Below, one piece after another: positions 51,643 through 62,500 of a stretch of 64,000 nt of DNA. A program made the translations under genes and the position numbers. The notes under the pieces are model-generated. The model searched no databases and was not told the origin of the DNA. It saw only the letters and a list, made by a program, of their open reading frames with translations. The stretch lies in contig JBBAEN010000001.1 in NCBI GenBank assembly GCA_041655955.1, positions 1,054,001 to 1,118,000 of the forward strand, read 5' to 3'. The DNA comes from Micavibrio_A sp041655955 (GTDB lineage Bacteria > Pseudomonadota > Alphaproteobacteria > Micavibrionales > Micavibrionaceae). Positions within the stretch are counted from its first letter, which is position 1. Every line of letters starts with the position of its first letter.

Positions 51643-51963
51643 TTAAGCGGCTACGCCAATCTTGATTTCAACATCGACACCGGCAGCCAGATCAAGCTTC
51701 ATCAAGGCATCCACCGTTTGCGGTGTCGGGTCAACGATGTCCAGAACGCGCATATGCTTGCGCATTTCGAACTGCTCCTGGCTTTTCTTGTCAACGTGCG
51801 GTGAACGGTTCACCGAAAAATACTTAATACGTGTCGGCAACGGGACAGGGCCGCGCACTTGCGCACCCGTACGCTTCGCCGTATTAACGATCTCGTGGGA
51901 GGATTGATCCAACACACGGTGATCGAACGCTTTCAGTCTGATGCGAATGGTTTGGTTGTCCAT
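51643..51963 (-). CDS. rpsJ: 30S ribosomal protein S10
   Basis: A 106-residue S10. IRIRLKAFDHRVLDQSSHEI and GPVPLPTRIKYFSVNRSPHV are diagnostic. S10 also acts with NusB in antitermination. Only 28 bp separate it from tuf, so the str and S10 clusters are likely continuous. Confidence 0.98.
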   Translation of the reverse strand: MDNQTIRIRLKAFDHRVLDQSSHEIVNTAKRTGAQVRGPVPLPTRIKYFSVNRSPHVDKKSQEQFEMRKHMRVLDIVDPTPQTVDALMKLDLAAGVDVEIKIGVAA

Positions 51964-51991
51964 ATTCCCGCTACCTTTTTATCTTTCTGTA

Positions 51992-53167
<1,176 letters not shown>

Positions 53168-53200
53168 TTGTCTTCTCCTTCAAACTTTTTAATTCTTCAA

Positions 53201-55336
53201 TTAACCGGCAAGCTTTGCACGAACTTCGTCGGCGACTTGCTGGGGAACAACATCATAGTGGTCAAATACCATCGTGTACGAAGCGCGTCCCTTGGACATG
53301 CCACGCAGGTTGTTGATATAACCGAACATATTGGCAAGCGGAACCATCGCATCGACGACTTTTGCGTTACCGCGATCTTCCATGCCTTGAACCATACCGC
53401 GGCGGCTGTTCAGGTCGCCGATAATATCGCCCATATATTCTTCCGGCGTCACGACTTCGACCTTCATCACAGGCTCAAGGAGCTGCGGCCCCGCTTTTTG
53501 CATGGCTTCTTTAAAGCCCGCGCGTGCAGCGATCTCAAAGGCCAGAGCCGAAGAGTCCACATCGTGGTACTTACCGTCATAAAGTTCTATTTCGAAATCA
53601 ATGACGGGGAAGCCGGCGATAATGCCCGTATCCTTTGCGCCCTTGATACCTTTTTCAAAGCCGGGGATATATTCTTTCGGAATAGCGCCGCCGACGATTG
53701 CGTTTTTAAAGTCATATTCAGGCTGGTAGCGCTCTTCGACCGGCTTGTTTTTATCCAGAGGACGCATCTTGAACAAGATACGGGCAAACTGGCCGGAACC
53801 GCCGGACTGTTTCTTGTGCGTATAGTCAACATCGGCTTCCTTGGAGATCGTTTCGCGGTACGCAACCTGCGGAGCGCCTACATTGACGTCGATATTGAAC
53901 GGTGCGCGGCGCAGAATATCAATCTTGATGTCAAGGTGAAGTTCGCCCATGCCTTTCAGGATGGTCTGGCCCGTTTCAGCATCGCTGGTTACGCGGAGCG
54001 ACGGGTCTTCAGCGACCAGTTTGCCAAGCGCAACGCCAAGTTTTTCCTGGTCGGCTTTTGTCTTCGGCTCGATGGCAATCTCGATAACCGGCTCCGGGAA
54101 AATCATTTTCTCCAGAATAATCGGTTTCAGCGGATCGCAAAGCGTATCGCCCGTCGTCGTGTCCTTCAGCCCGACAAGCGCGACGATATCGCCGGCATAG
54201 GCTTCTTTGATTTCCTCGCGGTTATTCGCATGCATAAGAAGCATACGGCCAATGCGCTCTTTCTTATCCTTCGTTGCGTTCAGCAGGTAGGAACCCGCTT
54301 CCAGCTTGCCGGAGTAAAGGCGGAAAAATGTCAGCGTGCCGACATAGGGGTCGTCGATGATCTTGAACGCCAGCCCTGAGAGCGGCGCGTCATCGGTCAT
54401 CTCATAGCTGATCTCGTCTTCGGAATCCGGCTTCGTACCCTTGACCTTGCCTTTATCCAGCGGGGAAGGCAGGTAATCGACAACGGCGTCGAGGAGAGGC
54501 TGAACGCCCTTATTCTTGAAAGAGGAGCCGCAGAACATCGGAACCAGCTTCGATGCAATCGTGCCTTTGCGGATACATCTTTTCAGAACATCGATGCTCG
54601 GCACCTCGCCATTGAGATATGCTTCCATGGCCTCATCATCCATTTCGACGGCCATTTCCACCATGCGCTCACGATATTCCTTCGCCTTGTCCAGCAAATC
54701 TGCTGGAATTTCGCCGATCTCAAAAGCAGCGCCCAGCGTTTCCGCTTTCCAGACAATGGATCTCATATTCATAATATCGACGATGCCGATAAAATCCGCC
54801 TCAATGCCAATTGGAAGGGCCATTACGAGGGGGTCGATACCAAGGCGTTTTTTCACGGAGTCAACGCAGGTATAAAAATTCGCGCCGATTTTATCCATTT
54901 TGTTCGCAAAGATAATGCGCGGAACCTTGTATTTATCACCCTGACGCCAGACAGTTTCCGTCTGCGGCTCAACACCCTGGTTACCGTCGAGCAGGCATAC
55001 AGCGCCGTCAAGCACGCGAAGGGAGCGCTCGACTTCAATCGTGAAGTCAACGTGGCCGGGCGTGTCGATGATGTTCATGCGGATGTCCTTGCCAGCACAA
55101 ACGCCGTTTTCGGGCCCTTTCCAGAAAGTCGTCGTTGCGGCGGACGCGATGGTAATGCCGCGCTCCTGCTCTTGCGCCATAAAGTCCATCGTCGCGGAAC
55201 CTTCATGGGTTTCACCAAGCTTGTGGCTTTTACCGGTGTAGAACAGGATGCGTTCGGTCGTCGTCGTTTTACCAGCATCAATGTGCGCCATGATGCCGAA
55301 GTTACGATAACAATCTAGTTGGTATTGGCGGGCCAT
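53201..55336 (-). CDS. fusA: Elongation factor G
   Basis: A 711-residue translocase GTPase. Motifs: IAHIDAGKTTTTERILF, DTPGHVDFTIEVERSLR and NKMDKIG; domain IV includes YTHKKQSGGSGQFARILF. Five-domain EF-G layout and length are standard. It lies between rpsG and tuf as in most proteobacteria. Confidence 0.99.
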   Translation of the reverse strand: MARQYQLDCYRNFGIMAHIDAGKTTTTERILFYTGKSHKLGETHEGSATMDFMAQEQERGITIASAATTTFWKGPENGVCAGKDIRMNIIDTPGHVDFTIEVERSLRVLDGAVCLLDGNQGVEPQTETVWRQGDKYKVPRIIFANKMDKIGANFYTCVDSVKKRLGIDPLVMALPIGIEADFIGIVDIMNMRSIVWKAETLGAAFEIGEIPADLLDKAKEYRERMVEMAVEMDDEAMEAYLNGEVPSIDVLKRCIRKGTIASKLVPMFCGSSFKNKGVQPLLDAVVDYLPSPLDKGKVKGTKPDSEDEISYEMTDDAPLSGLAFKIIDDPYVGTLTFFRLYSGKLEAGSYLLNATKDKKERIGRMLLMHANNREEIKEAYAGDIVALVGLKDTTTGDTLCDPLKPIILEKMIFPEPVIEIAIEPKTKADQEKLGVALGKLVAEDPSLRVTSDAETGQTILKGMGELHLDIKIDILRRAPFNIDVNVGAPQVAYRETISKEADVDYTHKKQSGGSGQFARILFKMRPLDKNKPVEERYQPEYDFKNAIVGGAIPKEYIPGFEKGIKGAKDTGIIAGFPVIDFEIELYDGKYHDVDSSALAFEIAARAGFKEAMQKAGPQLLEPVMKVEVVTPEEYMGDIIGDLNSRRGMVQGMEDRGNAKVVDAMVPLANMFGYINNLRGMSKGRASYTMVFDHYDVVPQQVADEVRAKLAG

Positions 55337-55384
55337 AATTTTCTCTTCAATCTTTTCTTAAAGTCTTTTCTTATCGGACAATGA

Positions 55385-55903
55385 TTACCAACGGTAATGC
55401 GCAAACGCTTTGTTGGCCTCTGCCATCTTGTGCGTATCGTCACGCTTTTTGACAGCCGAACCGCGGTCATTGGCGGCATCAAGAAGCTCGCCTGCAAGGC
55501 GCTCCATCATCGTGCGCTCGTTGCGCTTGCGGGACGCGTCGATAATCCAGCGCATGGCAAGCGCCACCGCACGCTCGGGGCGGACTTCCGTAGGCACCTG
55601 ATAGGTCGCACCACCAACACGGCGGGAGCGGACTTCCAGTTGCGGGCGGACTTTTTTCAGGACGCGGTGGAAAACGCGAAGGCCTTTCGAGCCCTGACCG
55701 CCTTTTCCTTCGACATCACCTTCATCATCGGCGATGTTCTTGCCTTTTTCCTCGACGATATCGAGCGCGCCGTAAACGATATTTTCGGCAACGGACTTCT
55801 TTCCGTCTTCCATGATGTTATTCATGAATTTCGACAGAACCAGATCGCCGAATTTCGGGTCTGGAAGGATAACGCGTTTTTCTGGTTTACGACGACGGGA
55901 CAT
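55385..55903 (-). CDS. rpsG: 30S ribosomal protein S7 with internal insertion
   Basis: A 172-residue S7. DPKFGDLVLSKFMNNIMEDG and RVGGATYQVPTEVRPERAVA are diagnostic, as is the C-terminal EANKAFAHYRW. Compared with E. coli, about 15 extra acidic and Gly/Lys-rich residues (near 52-75, KNIADDEGDVEGKGGQGSKG) interrupt the helical region before KVRP. Without these the length is the usual ~156. Confidence 0.97.
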   Translation of the reverse strand: MSRRRKPEKRVILPDPKFGDLVLSKFMNNIMEDGKKSVAENIVYGALDIVEEKGKNIADDEGDVEGKGGQGSKGLRVFHRVLKKVRPQLEVRSRRVGGATYQVPTEVRPERAVALAMRWIIDASRKRNERTMMERLAGELLDAANDRGSAVKKRDDTHKMAEANKAFAHYRW

Positions 55904-55924
55904 CTATATTCTCTCCAGTTAAAA

Positions 55925-56308
55925 TTATTTAGGACGCTTCGCGCCGTATTGGGAGCGCGCTTGCTTACGATCTTTAACACCTTGCGTATCCAGCGCACCG
56001 CGAACGATACGGTAACGCACACCCGGCAAGTCTTTGACCCGGCCACCCTGGATAAGAACGACGGAGTGTTCCTGCAGGTTGTGGCCTTCGCCGGGGATAT
56101 AGCAAATAACCTCAAAGCCCGTTGTCAGACGAACCTTTGCGACCTTACGCAAAGCGGAGTTCGGCTTTTTCGGCGTCGTCGTGTAAACACGCGTACAAAC
56201 GCCGCGCACCTGCGGGTTGTGTTTCAACGCGCGGTTCTTTTTGGACTTCATCGCCTTCTTGCCGCCTTTGGCGCGGGGCTGACGGATTAGCTGCTGTATT
56301 GTTGGCAT
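55925..56308 (-). CDS. rpsL: 30S ribosomal protein S12
   Basis: A 127-residue S12. MPTIQQLIRQPRAKGGKKA starts it; TTTPKKPNSALRKVAKVRL and the PGVRYRIVRGALDTQGVKDR region hold the decoding-centre loops. The lysine whose replacement gives streptomycin resistance in E. coli (K42/43, in TPKKPNS) is wild-type. First gene of the str cluster, after a ~400-nt leader. Confidence 0.98.
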   Translation of the reverse strand: MPTIQQLIRQPRAKGGKKAMKSKKNRALKHNPQVRGVCTRVYTTTPKKPNSALRKVAKVRLTTGFEVICYIPGEGHNLQEHSVVLIQGGRVKDLPGVRYRIVRGALDTQGVKDRKQARSQYGAKRPK

Positions 56309-56759
56309 GTAAGTGCCTTCTCCTTGGTTGTTTAGTTTTAACCCCGCCGATACCGGCCACCCGTTTCACGGGTAGCGAGCCCGGCGGACTCTTCACTCTC
56401 TTCACCGTTTCGACGCATGGCATGCCAAGCGGCTCTAAACGATGAACATATATCGCTACGGATGGCTTTTCCTAAGGAATGGCGGCTTGGAATGCAAGTG
56501 CGAAATGCGGCTGGCTCCTTATTCCGCATCTATGCGCGGGGAAACCAGCATATTTTTTCGCCCTTTGCGGCCCAAAGGTTTTTTGCCTTTTGCCATACCT
56601 GGGTCAAGAAATCCGGGTCTGCGTCTAGCCCCTGTTTTTCCTTGGAAAATCCCCGTTTAACGCGGGAAAAGGAAGCCACAGCCAGCCCATCCGATTCTTA
56701 ATTTCGGGCGGACTATATGGCTAAAGAATGAGTCAAGTCAAGCGTTTGTTAAGCTTATT
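56309..56759 (-). other. Long rpsL leader region
   Basis: A 451-bp gap. At its upstream end is a promoter (listed separately); the rest would be a ~395-nt leader. It contains a nested hairpin at 56344-56387: CCGCCG/CGGCGG outer stem around ACCCG/CGGGT. A plus-strand open frame here (56417-56701) lacks a ribosome-binding site and looks non-coding. No recognised riboswitch was seen. Confidence 0.5.
56712..56741 (-). promoter_or_regulatory. Promoter of the str cluster (rpsL)
   Basis: On the minus strand TTGACT (56741-56736), 18 nt, then TATAGT (56717-56712), followed by the discriminator CCGCCC. The same TATAGTCCGCC string occurs in the rpsC-rplP spacer, and TATAGT with a GC-rich discriminator precedes rpsM. 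GC-rich discriminators are typical of stringently controlled ribosomal promoters. Confidence 0.7.
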
Positions 56760-57035
56760 TTAGGATTTTTCGAGAATAAGGGCTGCTTCCCTCATAGACC
56801 TCACGGATTCGTCCAGCCTCTTCTCATCCTCATCCATCGCCTGCCGGACATAGTCCAGCCCGTGGCGGCGCTGTTCTTCGGGGTCGGCCATCATTTCCTC
56901 GAAAAGCGCCGTAACCTCGTACCAAAAGGCAACATCTTGAACTGATTTAATAAATTCAGCCCTCATTTCAATATCGTCAGGCACGTTCAAAGGCGTTTTC
57001 TTCCTGCCTATAACCAGCGAACCTTTCATCCCCAT
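56760..57035 (-). CDS. Uncharacterised 91-residue protein
   Basis: A small protein (GMKGSLVIGRKKTPLNVPDD at the start, then long helices with VQDVAFWYEVTALFEEMM and EDEKRLDESVRSMREAALIL). It is acidic, mostly helical, with no membrane segment. An internal Met at residue 3 is an alternative start. It diverges from the sigma-54-driven gene at 57158 and lies upstream of the rpsL promoter on the same strand. No family recognised. Confidence 0.6.
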   Translation of the reverse strand: MGMKGSLVIGRKKTPLNVPDDIEMRAEFIKSVQDVAFWYEVTALFEEMMADPEEQRRHGLDYVRQAMDEDEKRLDESVRSMREAALILEKS

Positions 57036-57096
57036 CCCCTTTCCATTCAGCCAGCTCCATCTAAGCGGCTCAACGCCCTTATGTCAATAAACGCGT

Positions 57097-57113
57097 CTGG
57101 CATAGCTCTTGCA
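57097..57113 (+). promoter_or_regulatory. Sigma-54 (RpoN) -24/-12 promoter
   Basis: TGGCA (57098-57102) is followed by TA, four bases, then TTGCA (57109-57113), matching the TGGCAYR-N4-TTGCW consensus with exact GG/GC spacing. The start site would be near 57125, 33 bp before the ATG at 57158. An enhancer-binding site was not identified. Confidence 0.75.
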
Positions 57114-57157
57114 GGGTTAAATCCCGCAATAAAACCCGAAAAACTGGATGCCTCATC

Positions 57158-57853
57158 ATGGATTTGAATGCCCTTACCTACCTGAATAATTACCGCATGA
57201 GCCTTACAGATTATATGGATAAAGGGCGGACAGGCCATTTCGATTCGATAGCGCAAGGATTGATGGACACGGTCGCCGCCCGCTATGGCGCCACGGCGCA
57301 AATAGCCGGGGAAGCCGTTCAGGGCGATACGGTCACCTTGTCCGAAGAGGCAAAAGCGCTTCTCGCCGGGATGAACGGCAAGGACGAAGCGGGAAGCCGG
57401 ATGTCCGGCGTGCAAAAAGCCGCGCAAAATTTCCTTATCGGCTTTTTTGATCAAAGCGGCATAGACTTCTCCTCCCTCTCTTCCGAAGCTTTCAATATTA
57501 TAGAAGGGCTTCAGGGCGTGATTGAAGGCACGGGCGCCGCCGCGCGCGACACGACGACGGACAGGATGGAAATGCGTTACGGCGAGAACGGAAAGAAAGT
57601 TTACACGCTGGCCGGCAACAACACCCGCCTTCGCATAGCGATAGAGTATGCCGAAGATAAAACCACCCCCGTCAAACTTTCCATCACGGATATTACGGGG
57701 CCACAGGTAGAAACGGCGGAAATTACTTTAAAGGAAGATGAAGACGGCGTCATGCGCATGGATATCGAGCGCACCCAGCGTGAGTACAGGAACGGCTACA
57801 TGGTATCCCTGGGCGAGATGGAACCGCTCTCCATGAAGCTTTACGCCGCGTAG
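57158..57853 (+). CDS. Uncharacterised protein behind a sigma-54 promoter, possibly flagellum-related
   Basis: A 231-residue protein without a signal peptide. The segment GDTVTLSEEAKALLAGMNG resembles a short motif shared by several flagellar structural or regulatory proteins; the middle is helical and the last third beta-rich and acidic (TAEITLKEDEDGVMRMDIER). I do not recognise a named domain. A strong sigma-54 promoter directly upstream fits flagellar or nitrogen-type regulation, both common RpoN uses; the flagellar idea is inference. A second small gene follows after 21 bp. Confidence 0.7.
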   Translation: MDLNALTYLNNYRMSLTDYMDKGRTGHFDSIAQGLMDTVAARYGATAQIAGEAVQGDTVTLSEEAKALLAGMNGKDEAGSRMSGVQKAAQNFLIGFFDQSGIDFSSLSSEAFNIIEGLQGVIEGTGAAARDTTTDRMEMRYGENGKKVYTLAGNNTRLRIAIEYAEDKTTPVKLSITDITGPQVETAEITLKEDEDGVMRMDIERTQREYRNGYMVSLGEMEPLSMKLYAA

Positions 57854-57874
57854 GAACGCCCTATCTTATACCCC

Positions 57875-58180
57875 ATGAAAAGATCCGCCTGCGCCGCCCT
57901 GCTCGTCACCTGCCTGTCTTCGCTCCCCCTTTCCGCGCAGCCTGATTTCACGACGCCGGAATATTCGGGGCCGATGGCGCGAATCGAAAATCGCGGCTTT
58001 GACAATCCGGGCCGCGAACGGCTAAGGCGCGATTCCTTTGGCGCATCCCGGCGCGACGATATGGGCTATGAAGAAAATATCCATAGGCGGCAGGAAACAT
58101 ACCGGCGGGAGATAAGGCGCAAACAGGAAGAAACGCTTCGCGCCAATGAAACCTACCGCATCATCCATATGAACGACTAG
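57875..58180 (+). CDS. Small secreted protein of unknown function
   Basis: A 101-residue protein with a signal peptide (CAALLVTCLSSLPLSA) and a mature part dominated by Arg, Glu and Gln (RRQETYRREIRRKQEETLRA), probably one long charged helix. It follows the sigma-54-driven gene by 21 bp and may share its transcript. It converges on the CobW gene. No family recognised; small size and composition bias lower confidence. Confidence 0.55.
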   Translation: MKRSACAALLVTCLSSLPLSAQPDFTTPEYSGPMARIENRGFDNPGRERLRRDSFGASRRDDMGYEENIHRRQETYRREIRRKQEETLRANETYRIIHMND

Positions 58181-58212
58181 GATTACGGCCCCGCCCGCTT
58201 CCCCCAAAGAAC

Positions 58213-59412
58213 CTACCGCAAAAGCCATGGCGGGAACGGATCGGGATGATTGGACGGCGTCCCGTCCCATTCTTCTTCAACAAGACAGGCATCCAGCCGC
58301 TCGCGTAAATCCGGCTCGCTATAATCCGTCCCGATAAAGACAATCTCCTGCCGCCTGTCGCCATAACGGGAATCCCAATAGCCGGTAATCATTTCTTCAA
58401 AAGCGGGGCCGTCCGGCCAGCGGTTCTTGGGGATGCCCGCCCACCACCGGCCAATCCCCTGATGCCGGACAAGGATTCCGGCCTGTGATACTTCACCGAC
58501 GAAATCAGGACGGGTCGCAAGCCAGAAAAACCCTTTGGCCCTGACGATTCCATGCCATTTTTCACTGAGAAATTTATAAAGTTTTTCAGGCTCAAAAGGT
58601 TTCCTCGCGCGGTAAACAAAACTTCCGATGCCGTATTCGAGCGTTTCCGGCACATGCTCGTGCGGGTGGTAAAGCTCCTGCGCCCAAAGAGGATGTTCCT
58701 GCGCCTCCTCAAGCGAGAAAAGTCCTGTATTGAGAAGGCGCCCCGGCGCAACCGCGCCTTGAACGGATTCAATAATCTGCGCCCGTGCATTCAGGCCGCG
58801 AATAATCGTTTTGACCTTTAAAACCTCGTCCGCGCCGGCCTTATCGCACTTATTGAGAATGACGATATTGGCAAATTCGATCTGTTCGACGAGAAGGTCA
58901 ACGAGAGTGCGCCCATCCCCCTCGCCCAGACTCTCACCCGTATCTTGCAAGCGGCGCGCCGATTGATAGTCGCTTAAAAAATTGGCGCCGTCCACGACCG
59001 TGACCATCGTATCAAGCCGCGTCCGGTCGGCAAGGCTGACCCCCTCCTCGTCCCTGAACTCAAATGTCGTGGCAATGGGAAGAGGCTCCGCAATGCCGGT
59101 TCCCTCGATGAGGAGATAATCATATTTTCCGGACTGCGCGAGCGCGCCAACCTCTTTAAGCAAATCATCGCGCAGCGTGCAGCAAATGCAGCCATTGGTC
59201 ATCTCGACCATTTTTTCTTCCGTGTGCGATAAATTCGCGCCTGATTTTTCTATCAGAGAAGCATCAATATTCACCTCCCCCATATCATTGACGATAACCG
59301 CGACCTTAAGCCCTTCGCGGTTGTTCAAAATATGGTTGAGCAAGGTCGTCTTGCCCGCCCCCAAAAATCCCGACAGAACTGTTACAGGCAATTTCGTAAT
59401 GGGTTTATTCAT
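58213..59412 (-). CDS. CobW/ZigA-type GTPase, zinc metallochaperone
   Basis: A 399-residue COG0523 GTPase. Walker A is SGFLGAGKTTLLNHIL; the metal-binding motif GCICC lies at ~75; the guanine motif is NKCD; and a C-terminal CobW_C domain follows. Family knowledge: members hand cobalt, zinc or other metals to client enzymes; the ZigA subgroup is induced by zinc starvation. A Zur-box-like palindrome just upstream of the start supports the zinc role. It is interposed between rpoC and the str cluster. Confidence 0.92.
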   Translation of the reverse strand: MNKPITKLPVTVLSGFLGAGKTTLLNHILNNREGLKVAVIVNDMGEVNIDASLIEKSGANLSHTEEKMVEMTNGCICCTLRDDLLKEVGALAQSGKYDYLLIEGTGIAEPLPIATTFEFRDEEGVSLADRTRLDTMVTVVDGANFLSDYQSARRLQDTGESLGEGDGRTLVDLLVEQIEFANIVILNKCDKAGADEVLKVKTIIRGLNARAQIIESVQGAVAPGRLLNTGLFSLEEAQEHPLWAQELYHPHEHVPETLEYGIGSFVYRARKPFEPEKLYKFLSEKWHGIVRAKGFFWLATRPDFVGEVSQAGILVRHQGIGRWWAGIPKNRWPDGPAFEEMITGYWDSRYGDRRQEIVFIGTDYSEPDLRERLDACLVEEEWDGTPSNHPDPFPPWLLR

Positions 59413-59433
59413 GGCCGATCCGCATATTCTTTA

Positions 59434-59453
59434 AATGTTATAATATAACACTT
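59434..59453 (-). promoter_or_regulatory. Zur box upstream of the CobW gene
   Basis: The AT-rich dyad AATGTTATAATATAACACTT is centred on GTTATAATATAAC, matching the proteobacterial Zur consensus (TGTTATA-N-TATAACA type), 22 bp upstream of the start codon. Repression by zinc-loaded Zur is the expected regulation. The call rests on the motif and the encoded protein type. Confidence 0.8.
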
Positions 59454-59484
59454 AATAAAAAATCCGCGCCGCCTTGTCAAAAAG

Positions 59485-59510
59485 AAAACGGCCCCCGAAG
59501 GGGCCGTTTT
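59485..59510 (-). terminator. Intrinsic terminator after rpoC
   Basis: A perfect stem (AAAACGGCCCC and GGGGCCGTTTT) with a tetraloop, followed on the minus strand by a T-rich run (CTTTTTG). It lies 33 bp past the rpoC stop and should end the rpoBC transcript before the CobW gene. Confidence 0.93.
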
Positions 59511-59542
59511 GAATTTTTATCGCTGTGCCTTCCAGCGCAGCC

Positions 59543-62500
59543 TTAGCCGTTTGCCGCAACCTGTTCCTGCTCCGGCTCGCCGCCATCATCCGCATCGATA
59601 GCGCTTGCCTGCTGCTGGGCGGCAAGGGCAATCGTGTCGCGCTCAGCCGCCAGCCTACGGACTTTATTGACGTAGGAGCCAGTCCCCGCAGGGATCAGGC
59701 GGCCGACAATGACGTTTTCCTTCAGGCCGTTCAGCTCGTCCACCTTGCCTTGCGTAGCGGCTTCGGTAAGAACGCGCGTCGTTTCCTGGAAGGAAGCGGC
59801 GGAGATGAAGGAACGCGTCTGCAAGCTCGCCTTCGTAATACCCTGCAGAACCGGCTTGCCCACGGCGGGAAGCTTGGCTTCAGAAATATATTTCTGGTTG
59901 ATGGCTTCGAATTCTTCGCGGTCAACATGCTCGCCGACGAGGAAGGTCGTGTCGCCGACTTCAAGGATTTCGATCTTCTGCATCATCTGACGTGCGATGA
60001 CTTCGATGTGCTTGTCGTTGATCTTAACCCCTTGCAGGCGGTAAACGTCCTGAATCTCGTTGATGAGATATTCGGCCAGGGCCTCGACACCCATAACGTC
60101 CAGAATATCGTGCGGCACGAGCGCCCCATCAAGCAGCGGATCGCCGCGGCGGACATAGTCGCCTTCCTGAACCGCGAGGTGGCGGCCTTTCGGGATAAGA
60201 TATTCCCTCGGCTCCATCGACTTGTCGGTCGGGTGAACGATAATGCGGCGTTTTGCCTTATAGTCCTTGCCGAATTCCACCTGACCGTCGATTTCGGAGA
60301 TGATCGCGAAATCTTTCGGGCGGCGGGCTTCGAAAAGTTCGGCAACGCGCGGCAGACCGCCCGTAATATCGCGCGTTTTTGACGTTTCGCGCGGGATACG
60401 GCCAATAATATCCCCTGCCTTGACTTCCTGACCGTTCTCGACGGAAAGGATCGTGTCGACGGACATATAATAGTTCGCCGGCAAACCGTTCGGCAGGGTC
60501 AGCGTTTCGCCTTTCTTGTCGGTCAGGGCAATGCGCGGTTTCAGATCGCCGCCCTTCGGCTGGGATCTCCAATCGATGATAACGCGGCTGGTAATCCCCG
60601 TCGCTTCGTCGGTGCGCTCCGCGATGGACACGCCTTCCACGAGATCCGCGAATTTCACAACACCGTCTTTTTCAGTGACGATCGGCATGGTGAACGGATC
60701 CCATTCGGCCAGCTTGACGCCGACACCAACCTTTTGGTTGTTTTCAACCAGAAGACGCGCGCCGTAAGGAACGCGGTGCGACGCGCGCTCTTTGCCCTTC
60801 GTATCGATAAGCACGATTTCCGTGTTGCGGCCCATGACGATATTGACGCCGGAAGAGTTTTTAACAACGCTTTCGTTGCGGATTTCGACCTTGCCTTCCA
60901 GAACCGCCTCGAAGGAGGATTTTTCAGCGCCACGCTGTGCCGCGCCGCCGATATGGAAGGTACGCATCGTCAGCTGCGTGCCCGGCTCTCCGATGGACTG
61001 CGCTGCCATAACACCGACAGCTTCGCCCTGATTTACCATCGTGCCGCGTGCGAGGTCACGGCCATAGCAATGAGCACAAACGCCGTTGCGCGTATGGCAG
61101 GTCAGAACCGAGCGAACCTTGATGGAATCAAGACCGGAAACTTCCAGACGTTCCGCCATATTTTCGTCGATCATCTCGTTTTTCTTGGCGATGATATCAC
61201 CGGAAAGCGGATCTTTTATATCATCCAGAACAACGCGGCCAAGGCTGCGTTCGCCAAGACCGACGATAGCGTCGGCGCCGGACATAACCGCGCGGATTGT
61301 AACGCCTTCTTCGGTGCCGCAATCGACTTCATTGACAACGGCGTCTTGCGCGACATCGACCAGACGGCGCGTCAGGTAACCGGAGTTAGCCGTTTTCAAC
61401 GCCGTGTCGGCCAATCCCTTACGGGCGCCGTGCGTGGAGTTAAAATATTCGAGAACCGACAAGCCTTCCTTGAAGTTGGAAATAATCGGCGTTTCGATAA
61501 TTTCACCCGACGGCTTGGCCATCAGGCCGCGCATACCCGCAAGCTGGCGGATCTGGGCGGCCGATCCACGGGCGCCGGAATGGGCCATCATGTAAACCGA
61601 GTTCAGGCCGACATCGGCGACATTGGAGATTTTCTTCATCATCGCACCGGCGACATCGTCCGTACAGCGCGACCAGATATCGACAACCTTGTTGTATTTC
61701 TCACCCTTGGTGATAAGGCCGTCCTGATATTGCTGTTCATATTCGGCAACTTTCGCCGTTGCATCCGCAACCAGCTTCGCCTTTTCGACAGGGATGATCA
61801 TATCGTCCTTACCGAAGGAGATGCCGGCGATGCAGGCATGACGGAAGCCGAGCTTCATCATGCGGTCGCAGAAAATGACCGTTTCCTTCTGGCCGCAGTG
61901 ACGATAGACCGTGTCGATAAGATTGGTCACTTCCTTCTTCGTCATCACCTGGTTGATGAGATCAAAGGGAAGGTTTTTGTGGCGCGGATAGAGTTCGGAA
62001 AGCAGCATACGGCCCGGCGTGGATTCAACCAGAACTGTTTGCTTCTCTCCGTTTTCATCAATGCCGTGATAGCGGCATTTGATTTTCGCGTGCAGCGACA
62101 CATGACCTTCGGTCAATGCGTGCTGGATTTCACCGGGGCCGCGGAAAATCATGCCCTCGCCCTTCTGGCCGTCCAGCTGGGTGGTCAGATAGTAAAGGCC
62201 GAGAACGATATCCTGCGACGGCACGATAATCGGCTTGCCGTTCGCGGGCGAGAGAATGTTGTTCGTGGACATCATCAGGCAGCGCGCTTCGAGCTGCGAT
62301 TCAATCGACAGCGGAACGTGAACGGCCATCTGGTCGCCATCAAAGTCGGCGTTGAATGCCGTACAGACGAGCGGGTGAAGCTGGATAGCCTTGCCTTCGA
62401 TAAGCACGGGCTCGAACGCCTGGATGCCAAGACGGTGAAGCGTCGGCGCGCGGTTCAAAAGAACCGGATGCTCGCGGATGACTTCTTCGAGAATGTCCCA

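Noticed and set aside
56417..56701. Plus-strand 94-codon frame in the rpsL leader region
   Set aside because: No ribosome-binding site or recognisable protein; the region is better explained as the leader of the minus-strand str cluster.
59525..60382. Plus-strand 285-codon open frame at the 3' end of rpoC
   Set aside because: It is fully antisense to rpoC, has no ribosome-binding site, and looks like an echo of rpoC codon usage.
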